A DNA stretch of 64,000 nt. Source: Polynucleobacter difficilis. GTDB lineage: Bacteria; Pseudomonadota; Gammaproteobacteria; Burkholderiales; Burkholderiaceae. Numbering within the stretch: position 1 is the stretch's first letter; each line of letters opens with the position of its first letter. The notes beneath the pieces were generated by a model. It was not told where the DNA came from. It worked only from the letters and a program-made list of their open reading frames with translations, and did not search any database. The stretch spans positions 1,922,001-1,986,000 of the forward strand of contig NZ_CP023276.1 in the NCBI RefSeq assembly GCF_003065365.1. Direction: 5' to 3'. Position numbers and translations under genes: made by a program. Of the stretch, positions 53,507-61,352 are shown piece after piece.

Positions 53507-54181
53507 ATGCCTAAACAAAAATCTACTTTCAAGCAAAAACTTTACGAACAGTTCGCCAAACTAGGCAAAGCCCTTGGTTCTGAAGTTCGCCTAGAGCTTA
53601 TTGAGCTCATTATTCAGTGCCCCACAGCGGTAGAAGACTTAGCAAAGAAGGTCAAACTACCGATTGCCAATGTCTCTCAGCACCTACAAGTACTCAAACA
53701 AGTGGGCATTGTGAACACGATCAGACAAGGTAAATCCATTGTTTATGAAATAGCAGACTCTGATGTCATTGATTTGTTCTTAAAGCTACAAGGTGTTGGG
53801 CAACGCCACATTGAAGAAGTTGATAGCCTCGTTAATAAGTACCTCACCTCGCGCGATAGCTTAGAAGGCATGCCAGTTAATCAAGTACTTAAATTAGCTA
53901 AGCGTGGAGAAATCACGCTTTTAGATGTGCGACCTAGTGAAGAGTATGCTCACTCTCATCTAGAAGGGGCGCTCAATATCACCCTTGAAGAGTTAGAAGA
54001 GCGCCTAGGCGACTTCCCGAAATCTAAAACGATTGTTGCTTACTGTAGGGGCACTTATTGCGTACTGTCTTATGAAGCTGTAAAGCGCCTCAGAGAAAAA
54101 GGATTTAAGGCAGTACGAGCAGAAGATGGCATACCCAATTGGCTCAATATGAATTTGAAGCTAGCTAAACAAGACGAGTAG
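53507..54181 (+). CDS. ArsR-family regulator fused to a rhodanese domain
   Basis: 224 aa from ATG 53507; ATG 53501 lies inside the operator palindrome. N-terminal winged helix (about 15-95; LGKALGSEVRLELIELIIQCPTAVEDLAKKVKLPIANVSQHLQVLKQVGI) with a single C40, then a rhodanese domain (about 125-220) with LLDVRPSEEYAHSHLEGALNI and active loop YCRGTYC (C182, C187 in the longer numbering). Such fusions are thought to sense reactive sulfur. Second sensing Cys of SqrR-type repressors is absent. Confidence 0.9.
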   Translation: MPKQKSTFKQKLYEQFAKLGKALGSEVRLELIELIIQCPTAVEDLAKKVKLPIANVSQHLQVLKQVGIVNTIRQGKSIVYEIADSDVIDLFLKLQGVGQRHIEEVDSLVNKYLTSRDSLEGMPVNQVLKLAKRGEITLLDVRPSEEYAHSHLEGALNITLEELEERLGDFPKSKTIVAYCRGTYCVLSYEAVKRLREKGFKAVRAEDGIPNWLNMNLKLAKQDE

Positions 54182-54184
54182 TGA

Positions 54185-54994
54185 TTGCTCCCTCTTAATC
54201 GCCTTATTCAAACGCCACAGTCTGCTTTTAAGTCGGCAATTATTTTATCTTTGGCTTTACACGTTTGCTTTCTACTTTTATGGGCTCCATCAACAGCAAA
54301 GCCGCTAAAAAAAATTAAAGATGATGTCGTTGTTATCAAGCTGAACGAGCCGCAAGAAAAGCAAGAGCCCGTCAACATTCAAAAGAATCAAACGCTCACA
54401 ACGAAAGCTCCGGCAACACAAGCCGCCCCAAATGCCCCAACAGCAGAAGAGTGGGCTTTTGCCTCAACATACACATTAAAAAATAGTAAAGGCTACAGAC
54501 ACACTTGGGGTAAGCAAGTGCGTAGCATGATGGGAACAGCTGTTGAAGGTGTCGATCAAGGACAAGTGAGATTTAGAATCGAGATTGCTCCAAATGGCAG
54601 CATCACTAGAGTTGAAACACTTTGGAAGACATCTGATAAAGCAGAGGTGCTGGCTCGCAAAGCCATTTATTCAATGCCACCGCCACCACCCACGCCAACT
54701 GGTAAACCACTCATCTTTGAAAAGACAATTTCATTTTCACCATTTGCTACTGATGACACACCCATTTACAGCGATGATTGCTTACCTGATCCTCCATCAT
54801 TTAATAATCCCTTTGCTTGGGATGGCAAATCGCCACAAGAGATTAAACAAAATAAGCCTGCCGAAAAGCTCAGTCCTGAAGCATTAGCAGAGTGCCTCAA
54901 ACAATTACCTCAAGATTCTATTGAAGGTGTGGCCGCCCATAATCAGAGACAACTGGATCAATGGGGGTCAAGCAATCTGAATCAAAGAAAGTAG
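54185..54994 (+). CDS. TonB-like protein
   Basis: 269 aa from TTG 54185, two bases after the regulator stop, so coupled to it. One membrane helix at about 18-33, a Lys/Glu/Pro linker (KLNEPQEKQEPVNIQKNQ), a TonB_C-like domain (VRFRIEIAPNGSITRVETLWKTSDKAEVLARKAIYSMPPPPP), then a 90-residue extra tail with two Cys. No ExbBD or TonB-dependent receptor is near. TonB identity rests on the MPPPP/IAPNGSI pattern. Confidence 0.72.
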   Translation: MLPLNRLIQTPQSAFKSAIILSLALHVCFLLLWAPSTAKPLKKIKDDVVVIKLNEPQEKQEPVNIQKNQTLTTKAPATQAAPNAPTAEEWAFASTYTLKNSKGYRHTWGKQVRSMMGTAVEGVDQGQVRFRIEIAPNGSITRVETLWKTSDKAEVLARKAIYSMPPPPPTPTGKPLIFEKTISFSPFATDDTPIYSDDCLPDPPSFNNPFAWDGKSPQEIKQNKPAEKLSPEALAECLKQLPQDSIEGVAAHNQRQLDQWGSSNLNQRK

Positions 54995-55027
54995 TTCAAT
55001 ACATACGTCTATGCGTATATATTTGTA

Positions 55028-55046
55028 ATGTCGTTTTAAACGACAT
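55028..55046. repeat. TTTTAAA palindrome, copy 3
   Basis: ATGTCGTTT-T-AAACGACAT, perfect 9-bp arms. It lies in the 156 bp between the TonB-like gene and repeat copy 4, where no gene starts. Confidence 0.7.
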
Positions 55047-55074
55047 CGACTGACGCAGGGATGAATAATTGACA

Positions 55075-55091
55075 TGTCCTTTTAAAGGACA
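55075..55091. repeat. TTTTAAA palindrome, copy 4
   Basis: TGTCCTTT-T-AAAGGACA, perfect 8-bp arms, with outer GAC/GTC also pairing. Both variable positions changed together relative to copy 3 (C-G to C-C and matching G), which keeps the symmetry. After it only an 8-codon ATG-GCG-TCT...TAA stretch (55119-55145) precedes the terminator. Confidence 0.7.
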
Positions 55092-55144
55092 GGTCATACT
55101 GGGGATATCTGACTCTAATGGCGTCTAAGCCTACCAAGCCATAA

Positions 55145-55210
55145 AAGAAAATAGCCCAACAAGTGGGCTATTGAGATTCTTGGTGGCCCGGGGCGGAATC
55201 GGCCTGGGCC
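55145..55210 (-). repeat. tRNA-Phe 3' end plus second type of terminator, copy 4
   Basis: Plus strand AAAATAGCCCA, ACAAG, TGGGCTATTGAGATTCTT (a terminator on minus), then 21 bases (55181-55201) identical with the tRNA-Phe 3' end. It continues GCCTGGGCC, making the GGCCC/GGGCC dyad again. Copies 1 and 4 share this terminator, copies 2 and 3 that of tRNA-Phe itself. Confidence 0.85.
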
Positions 55211-55237
55211 TAGGATGCTTAATCCTGCTTGCTACTA

Positions 55238-55633
55238 TTACATCTTCACAATTTTCCAAGCACCATTTAAGAAGCCGTCTCCAGTCTTATCTCCTGGCTT
55301 GGTATCTTTAACCCAGAAATACAGGGGCATTCCTTTGAATGCTAATTGCTTTTTGCCGTCATCACGAGTGATTACAGAATAATCGCCAGACACTGCTGGA
55401 CTACCATCAACTAATAGTGGTGGCCAGTTGGTGGCACATGGGCCATTACACATAGACTTACCTGAACCAGCCGCATCTTTGGCAAAGGTATACAGGGTCA
55501 TATTATTACTACCTACTAACATGCCATCATTTACTTTGGTATATGGCGCCATGGCTCCGCCCGTCATCGACGCACATGCAGCTAATGTAGCAGCAGCGAT
55601 CAAACTAATTAATACGCCCTTAATACGATTCAT
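55238..55633 (-). CDS. COG4315-type lipoprotein
   Basis: 131 aa. Lipobox LAAC (C20). Body with MTLYTFAKDAAGSGKSMCNGPCATNWPPLLVDG, VITRDDGKKQLAFKGMPLYFWVKDTKPGDKTGDG and GAWKIVKM, the paired secreted repeat of COG4315/PF03640, role unknown. It is the only gene of the module between the intact tRNA-Phe and repeat copy 4, and it reads in the same direction as the tRNA. Confidence 0.88.
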   Translation of the reverse strand: MNRIKGVLISLIAAATLAACASMTGGAMAPYTKVNDGMLVGSNNMTLYTFAKDAAGSGKSMCNGPCATNWPPLLVDGSPAVSGDYSVITRDDGKKQLAFKGMPLYFWVKDTKPGDKTGDGFLNGAWKIVKM

Positions 55634-55718
55634 GTAGATCCCCTTTAAAAGTTAAGTTAACACTCTACTGGTTATTTATGTTTGAAGTATGACGTGATTA
55701 AAACTAAGGGGCTAGGCA

Positions 55719-55744
55719 TGAAAAAACCACCCGAAGGTGGTTTT
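55719..55744 (-). terminator. Intrinsic terminator of tRNA-Phe
   Basis: Minus strand CAAAACCACC, loop TTCG, GGTGGTTTTTTC, ten bases after the CCA end of tRNA-Phe. Its sequence recurs at 45085, 46805, 50781 and 51074. Confidence 0.92.
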
Positions 55745-55753
55745 GGTGTTTCT

Positions 55754-55829
55754 TGGTGGCCCGGGGCGGAATCGAACCACCGACACAAGGATTTTCAATC
55801 CTCTGCTCTACCGACTGAGCTACCAGGCC
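55754..55829 (-). tRNA. tRNA-Phe (GAA anticodon), CCA encoded
   Basis: 76 bases on minus. Acceptor GGCCTGG with CCGGGCC (one T-G), D arm AGCTCAGTCGGTAGAGC, anticodon arm GAGGA-TTGAAAA-TCCTT with GAA, variable GTGTC region, T arm GGTGG-TTCGATT-CCGCC, discriminator A and CCA. Its 3' third is the source of the four displaced copies to the left, so it is the likely integration site of the accessory modules. Confidence 0.97.
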
Positions 55830-55996
55830 AAGAGTTGAAATTATAACGGAACTGTTTTTGGGCTTGAGAAATGCGTGCAGCAACGTCTGCTCCCTAGATA
55901 TAAGCCCGTAAACCCTATTGGCATCGGGTAGGTGCTCCCTGTTGGCGGTTTAAATACTTTGATACAGTGGGCTTTTCTTTTCACTCTTGGCTCAAC

Positions 55997-56311
55997 ATGT
56001 ACTGGTTATCTCTATTACTTGCAGGCGCTTTCGAAATTGGCTGGCCGCTTGGCCTCAAGTTGTCGGGCAACCCGAATATGAAAGTCTGGGGCTTGGCTTT
56101 GGCTGGCACCAGCATGGCATTGAGTGGTTTTTTGCTTTGGTATTCATTAAAAGGCATTCCGATTGGTACTGCCTATGCCGTATGGACGTCGATTGGAGCG
56201 GTTGGCACCTTTGCTCTTGGCGTTCTCGTTTTTGGTGACCCCAATATTCCGATACGCTGGCTTGGTGCTGCCTTGATCTTGCTTGGCGTCATTTTGCTGA
56301 AAGTGGGCTGA
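55997..56311 (+). CDS. sugE: SMR-family exporter, SugE/Gdx type
   Basis: 104 aa from ATG 55997 (frame open to 55967). Four membrane helices: YWLSLLLAGAFEIGWPLGLKLSG with the central Glu, MALSGFLLWYSLKGIPIGTAYAVWTSIGAVGTFALGVLVFGD, and LGAALILLGVILLKVG. Gdx members export guanidinium, others quaternary ammonium. I looked for a guanidine riboswitch in the 165-bp leader and saw none. It is divergent from tRNA-Phe. Confidence 0.9.
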   Translation: MYWLSLLLAGAFEIGWPLGLKLSGNPNMKVWGLALAGTSMALSGFLLWYSLKGIPIGTAYAVWTSIGAVGTFALGVLVFGDPNIPIRWLGAALILLGVILLKVG

Positions 56312-56392
56312 TGTAGGGCGTTAATCGCCCGACTTTTTATTGCGCTCCATCCCGAGAGCGCCGCCTTTCCTCGCCGCCTGAATTGAATCTAC

Positions 56393-57097
56393 TTACTGCT
56401 TAACTGGCGTGGACTCTGAAATTGACTCACCTTTACTTTTAGTAGCATCCACACCAAGCGCTTTGAGTTTGCGGTACAGGTGCGTACGCTCAAGCCCGGT
56501 GTATTCGGAGATACGCGTCATACTTCCGCCCATGATTTGCATCTGATGCTCGAAGTAGGCTTTTTCAAAGAGGTCTCGCGCCTCGCGCAAGGGCAGATCA
56601 AAATACATCTTGGCAATGCCGCTAATGTATTCGCCTTGTGGCGGCGCCACTGCGGCGGCCACTGGTTTTAATTCAACAGCAGGCCTTGACGATGGCAATA
56701 CCGCCGCAGCCTCTTCAACCTGCATTTGTTTTGGTGCACTTTCAAGCGCCTTGTTTACTGTCTTTAGCAGCTTTTGCAGTGCGATTGGTTTTTCTAAAAA
56801 ATTAAGGGCGCCAATACGGGTTGCCTCTACCGCGGTATCAATCGTGGCATGGCCCGACATCATTACTACTGGCATGGTGAGTTGGCCGCTATTGGACCAC
56901 TCTTTAAGCAGGGTAATGCCATCCGTATCGGGCATCCAAATATCCAAGAGAACTAAATCAGGCCGCATTTGCTCCCGTACAGTTCGGGCTTGTATCGCAC
57001 TCTCTGCGGCATACACGGTATGACCCTCATCCGTCAGAATCTCATTGAGAAGCTCACGAATACCCATTTCATCGTCGACTACCAAAATACTCGCCAT
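56393..57097 (-). CDS. NtrX-like response regulator lacking the AAA+ domain
   Basis: 234 aa. Receiver domain 1-120 with phosphorylated D52 in LLDIWMPDTDG and K103 in LEKPI; a proline/alanine linker (about 125-155); then a Fis-type helix-turn-helix near the end (TRISEYTGLERTHLYRKLKALGV). Full NtrX (about 450 aa) has a sigma-54 AAA+ ATPase between these. Its partner ntrY is 2 bp upstream. It probably regulates by binding DNA with sigma-70 polymerase. Confidence 0.88.
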   Translation of the reverse strand: MASILVVDDEMGIRELLNEILTDEGHTVYAAESAIQARTVREQMRPDLVLLDIWMPDTDGITLLKEWSNSGQLTMPVVMMSGHATIDTAVEATRIGALNFLEKPIALQKLLKTVNKALESAPKQMQVEEAAAVLPSSRPAVELKPVAAAVAPPQGEYISGIAKMYFDLPLREARDLFEKAYFEHQMQIMGGSMTRISEYTGLERTHLYRKLKALGVDATKSKGESISESTPVKQ

Positions 57098-57099
57098 GG

Positions 57100-59397
57100 C
57101 TAAGCCGCCTCTTTCGCTAGATTCATAAACAAAATAGACACCTGTGCGCCCACTACCGCATCCCCTTGCATTCGATTCCGAATCTCAATTTTTGCACCAT
57201 GATCATCCACAATTTTCTTCACTACTGCCAGGCCTAAACCCGTGCCCTTTGTTTTTGTTGTGACATAAGGTTCAAAAGCCCTTGCTAGTATCTTAGCTGG
57301 AAATCCCGTTCCCGAGTCAGCAATACTAAATCGCACCGCTTTTTGCATCACACCATTCGCCTGTTTGTAGGGCACTGCTTCGGTTGTAATGGCAACCGAC
57401 GCCCCAGTGCGTTGACCCTCTAAGGTCGAGTCTTGCGCATTCTGTAAAAGATTATGAATCACTTGGCGCAGTTGCGTGGGATCGCCCAATATCTCTGGGC
57501 AAGCTGGGTCGAGCGATACTTCCATAGGGCTGCCTTCATATAAGACGAGAATTTCCTGAATTAACTGATTAATGGAAACCGTTCTTAACTGTGGGGCCGG
57601 CGTCTTTGCGAAATCCCGAAAATCATTCACCATCTGCTTCATTGCCTCCACCTGGCCAATGATGGTGGCGGTACTTCGGTTCATCATTTCTTCCTGCTCA
57701 GGGCTCACCTTCCCTGCCAGCTTTTGCTGCAGCCGCTCAGCGGAGAGCTGTATTGGAGTCAGTGGATTTTTAATCTCGTGAGCTAGGCGACGCGCAACCT
57801 CACTCCACGCAATCGAGCGCTGCGCCGTAACCACGTCCGTGATGTCATCAAACACAATCATATTGAGGCCTGGGGCAAGCTCGGTTCCGCGCACAAAAAT
57901 AGTGACGCCAAGCTCTTGGTCAAACTCACTGCTGGCATGCAACTGGATTTGCTTTTGCCATACCCGATTACTTATCTGGTCTGGGGCCTTGGTTGCGGGT
58001 AGATCTGCGCTCGCTCCCGGCCCTATCGTCATTTGCATGGCAGCAAACCCCTCTTTTACCGCCGCCTCAAATTCAGCTAAAGCCGGAATTTGGCTCAGCG
58101 CTTTACCAGTGAGCTGGGTTAGGTCGTGCCTGAAAATAGTATCGGCGCCAGCATTGCTCGAAACCAACTTAAAAGCATCGTCAAAAATACAGACCCCGGC
58201 GGTTAAATTGCTTAACACCGTCTCCAAAAACGCCTTCGATTCCTGCAACGAGGCTCGGGTATCGGCCAGCTGCCGCGTCATGACATTAAATTGACGGGTC
58301 AACATGCCCAATTCATCGCCCGTATCGAGCTCTGGCTTAGGAGAAAGATCGCCCTGCGCAACCGCCTGCGTGCCGCGCAGCAGCATGAGCAGCGGGCGTG
58401 CCAACTGCCTGCCCAGCAACAGAGCCAAGGTAACCGCTACAAATAAAGCAAAAAAGAGCGTGAGCGTAAGGGTGCCAATGTACATTTGGCGCAGGCCTGT
58501 TCGGCCCAGGGATTTTTCTTGGTAATCGCTATAAGCCGCCTGCACAGCGAGCGTGTTTTTTGTAATCTCGTCTGGAACCCGTTTAATCAGCTGCAAGTAC
58601 CAGAGCTCGCGTTGGTACTGCAGGCTAAGGCCAAAGCCCTGGCCACTAGACTTTTCTTTGACAAGCGGAATGACTGCTTTCAATCGATAGTCTTGGGTGC
58701 CCTGCAACTCTTCTATAAAGCCAACACCATTGACTTTATTGGCCTGACTCATGATCTCTGCGCTGGGCGCCACTGCCATGCTCGATGCCACGCTGGATGA
58801 TGCTGTAGCAACCACGGCTTGCCGCGCATTAAAAACCGTAATTTCTTGAATTCCAAACTGATCGCGCATGCGAGAAAGCAAGAGTGTTAATTCTGCCGGG
58901 CTAGCTTGATTTGGAATGCGCTGCACTTGATCAGCAACAATGCGGCCCTCATCCTGTAGCTCTTGCAAGGAAGCGCTTAATGTCGCGCGCCCAAGCTCGA
59001 GTCCAGCCTCTAAGGCTGACTCCACCTTCACATCGAACCAGGTATCAATACTGCGCGACACGAACTGCAAGGACACGCCATAGAGAATGAGACCGGGGAC
59101 TACGCCGACAAGACCAAAAATCATCGCAAGCTTAGCAATTAAGCGCGTACCGAACCGGCCTTTTTTCCAGCGAATGGTAATCACAACGACCAAAGTCACA
59201 ATAACCAAAAGCAAGCAAACACCAACCACCACATTCGCGGCGTAAAGCCAAATAAAGTAATTATCGAAAAAGGTCGTATTTGAAGTGGCGGTGGATAACA
59301 ACACCAGCAAGGCAAGGGCAAAAATGCCGGTGATAGCCGTTGCTATTGGCAGTGCCCGGCGCTTCCAAGCAGGCCGATCAAACCGTAGTAAGCTCAT
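57100..59397 (-). CDS. ntrY: NtrY-like sensor histidine kinase
   Basis: 765 aa. Three N-terminal helices within 1-110, an outside sensor segment, a fourth helix near 320, HAMP (QLARPLLMLLRGTQAVAQGDLS), PAS (LETVLSNLTAGVCIFDD), HisKA with HEIKNPLTPIQLSAERLQQKL and HATPase with TGLGLAVVKKIVDDHGA. It should phosphorylate the adjacent receiver protein. NtrYX systems respond to nitrogen or redox state. Confidence 0.92.
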   Translation of the reverse strand: MSLLRFDRPAWKRRALPIATAITGIFALALLVLLSTATSNTTFFDNYFIWLYAANVVVGVCLLLVIVTLVVVITIRWKKGRFGTRLIAKLAMIFGLVGVVPGLILYGVSLQFVSRSIDTWFDVKVESALEAGLELGRATLSASLQELQDEGRIVADQVQRIPNQASPAELTLLLSRMRDQFGIQEITVFNARQAVVATASSSVASSMAVAPSAEIMSQANKVNGVGFIEELQGTQDYRLKAVIPLVKEKSSGQGFGLSLQYQRELWYLQLIKRVPDEITKNTLAVQAAYSDYQEKSLGRTGLRQMYIGTLTLTLFFALFVAVTLALLLGRQLARPLLMLLRGTQAVAQGDLSPKPELDTGDELGMLTRQFNVMTRQLADTRASLQESKAFLETVLSNLTAGVCIFDDAFKLVSSNAGADTIFRHDLTQLTGKALSQIPALAEFEAAVKEGFAAMQMTIGPGASADLPATKAPDQISNRVWQKQIQLHASSEFDQELGVTIFVRGTELAPGLNMIVFDDITDVVTAQRSIAWSEVARRLAHEIKNPLTPIQLSAERLQQKLAGKVSPEQEEMMNRSTATIIGQVEAMKQMVNDFRDFAKTPAPQLRTVSINQLIQEILVLYEGSPMEVSLDPACPEILGDPTQLRQVIHNLLQNAQDSTLEGQRTGASVAITTEAVPYKQANGVMQKAVRFSIADSGTGFPAKILARAFEPYVTTKTKGTGLGLAVVKKIVDDHGAKIEIRNRMQGDAVVGAQVSILFMNLAKEAA

Positions 59398-59407
59398 CTG
59401 AAGATGC

Positions 59408-59998
59408 TCACTCTTGGCGCTTCAATACAGATTGCGCATCGGGTGTAAACGTAAAGCGAGTCCAATCGCTAGACACGTTCCATGTTTTATTGTTGAGTGC
59501 GTTGACTTGGAATGGCTTGGGCAACTTACTCAAATCAAGACTCATGCGCAGAGCCGCAGAGTAGGGTTTGCTGGGATCTACGCTTGGCCCATCAATCACC
59601 CGCCAGCCGCCAATGCTCCCCACGACTTGCAATGCCTCTGCAATGGTTTGCGCGTTGAAAGTAAGGCCGCCGGAGGCAATGCGGAACTGCTTCGTTAGGG
59701 GCTGATAGGAGAGCCGAGTTTGCCGCAATGCCAAAACGGGCCGCTCGTCAAACCAATACCAGCGTGATCGAGTTAACTCAAATTCGGTTTGGAAGTGCAG
59801 CACCACTCCTTTTTGAATGGCGTCCTCGAGCCCGGGGGATAGCTCAATCTGAAAGGCTGCGTTTAAAAACCATTCAGACTCTACGCGCTCAAGCTCAAAA
59901 AACTTGACCTTAATACCCTCTGCATTTGCGGCGGGCGCCAGCACAACGCCCATCAGCAGCATTGCCGATAGAAGGAGTTGCTTAAGGCGCTGGGTCAT
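59408..59998 (-). CDS. DUF4390 protein with signal peptide
   Basis: 196 aa. Signal peptide cut near ANA-EGI. FFELERVESEWFLNAAFQIELSPGLEDAIQKGVVLHFQTEFELTRSRWYWFDERPV is the DUF4390 pattern, found next to ntrYX in betaproteobacteria. The ATG overlaps the rsmB stop by four bases. Periplasmic, role unknown. Confidence 0.87.
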   Translation of the reverse strand: MTQRLKQLLLSAMLLMGVVLAPAANAEGIKVKFFELERVESEWFLNAAFQIELSPGLEDAIQKGVVLHFQTEFELTRSRWYWFDERPVLALRQTRLSYQPLTKQFRIASGGLTFNAQTIAEALQVVGSIGGWRVIDGPSVDPSKPYSAALRMSLDLSKLPKPFQVNALNNKTWNVSSDWTRFTFTPDAQSVLKRQE

Positions 59999-61329
59999 GG
60001 CCCAATCTTTTTAAAGAGAGCATAGTAAAAGCCGTCGTGCAAGTGGCCGGGCAGTATTTGTCCGGGCGCATCTAATCGTAACGCATTCTGGCGCCCTGCC
60101 ATAAACCATTCTGCCTGGTCTTTGCCCTCTTCCGGAAAAATAGAGCAGGTAATGTAGAGCAACAATCCACCTTCCTTCAATACACGCCAACCGGCCTCTA
60201 ATAGAGAGCGCTGGCGCCCTTGCAACTCGGCAATGTCATCTGCGCGGCGCAAAAAAGGAATGTCGGGATGCCGGCTCACGATCCCGGAGGCCGAGCACGG
60301 CGCATCGATCAGTATTTTGTCAAAGGGTCTTTTATCCCACCAGCCCAGGGCTGCAGCATCGGCGGTAATGCATTCAATTGTTTGCCCTGGCGCAGCGCTT
60401 AGCTTGAGGCGACCGAACGTCTCACTCACACGCTTTAATCGCTCTCGATCAACGTCAATTGCGACTAGATCAATATCTGCAGACTCTAGCAAGTGGGCTG
60501 ATTTGCCCCCGGGTGCAGCACACATATCAAGCACGCGCTCGCCTGTCATCGGGCAAAGGAGGGCTGCCGCAAGCTGCGCCCCCGCATCCTGAACCGAAAC
60601 CAGCCCATCAAAAAATCCCGGGATGCTCGCTACTGGTATTGGCTCTTTGATGACCAAGGCGGCATCTAGTCCAACATTGGCAACCTGCTCTATTGATTCA
60701 GCCTCGATTTGCGCAGCCTGCAATATGGTGGCGTAATCGATCAGGGAAATTGCGCGCCGATTGACCCGCAGGGTCAGCGGTGGTCGCTGCGATTGTTGTA
60801 AGCAAATGGATTGCCACGCCTTTGGGTAATTTTTTCTTAGATTAGCAATCCACCAAGGCGGAAAGTAGGACTCACCGACGCTGTTATGGTCTGGTCGGTT
60901 TATGCCCTGAGCATCCAAGGCAGCGCTCACTTTTCGCAGCACGGCATTCATCAAGCCTTTGGCATAGATCGTTTCATCGTATTGACCGCATGCACTTACA
61001 GACTCATTGACGATGGTGTGGGTTGCATAGCCTTTTTTGGCCACATCGGTGCGATCTAGCAAAAGCGTAATTGCTACTGCCAAGACATGCTCTACTGGTT
61101 TGCTTGGCGGCTTTGGCACGAACTCTTTTATGAGCGCATGGGAGCGCGTCCAGCGACGAAAGGTGTCAAACGTAATACTTTGAACGATGGGCCGCTCCTG
61201 CGGCTCAAGCTCTTCTAAAACCTGAGTCAACGACCTGCCCGATATGACTTCACCAATCGCTTGTGCCGCAATCGTGATCGCTTGCGATAAGGGCAGATTT
61301 TGGGGCGGCGCTTTTGATGCCATCACCAC
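59995..61329 (-). CDS. rsmB: 16S rRNA m5C967 methyltransferase RsmB
   Basis: 444 aa. N-terminal NusB-like domain, then the RNA methyltransferase core with DMCAAPGGKSAHLLE, IDAPCSASGIVSRHPDI and YITCSIFPEEG; the two cysteines are the catalytic pair. It is in the order def-fmt-rsmB-DUF4390-ntrY-ntrX as in related genomes. Confidence 0.95.
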   Translation of the reverse strand: MVMASKAPPQNLPLSQAITIAAQAIGEVISGRSLTQVLEELEPQERPIVQSITFDTFRRWTRSHALIKEFVPKPPSKPVEHVLAVAITLLLDRTDVAKKGYATHTIVNESVSACGQYDETIYAKGLMNAVLRKVSAALDAQGINRPDHNSVGESYFPPWWIANLRKNYPKAWQSICLQQSQRPPLTLRVNRRAISLIDYATILQAAQIEAESIEQVANVGLDAALVIKEPIPVASIPGFFDGLVSVQDAGAQLAAALLCPMTGERVLDMCAAPGGKSAHLLESADIDLVAIDVDRERLKRVSETFGRLKLSAAPGQTIECITADAAALGWWDKRPFDKILIDAPCSASGIVSRHPDIPFLRRADDIAELQGRQRSLLEAGWRVLKEGGLLLYITCSIFPEEGKDQAEWFMAGRQNALRLDAPGQILPGHLHDGFYYALFKKIGP

Positions 61330-61352
61330 TTCCTCATTTTTTTATCCACGGC

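Noticed and set aside
55830..55996. Possible guanidine riboswitch before sugE
   Set aside because: The repeated GCTCCCT bits (near 55880 and 55930) do not match the ykkC, mini-ykkC or ykkC-III patterns I know, so no call was made.
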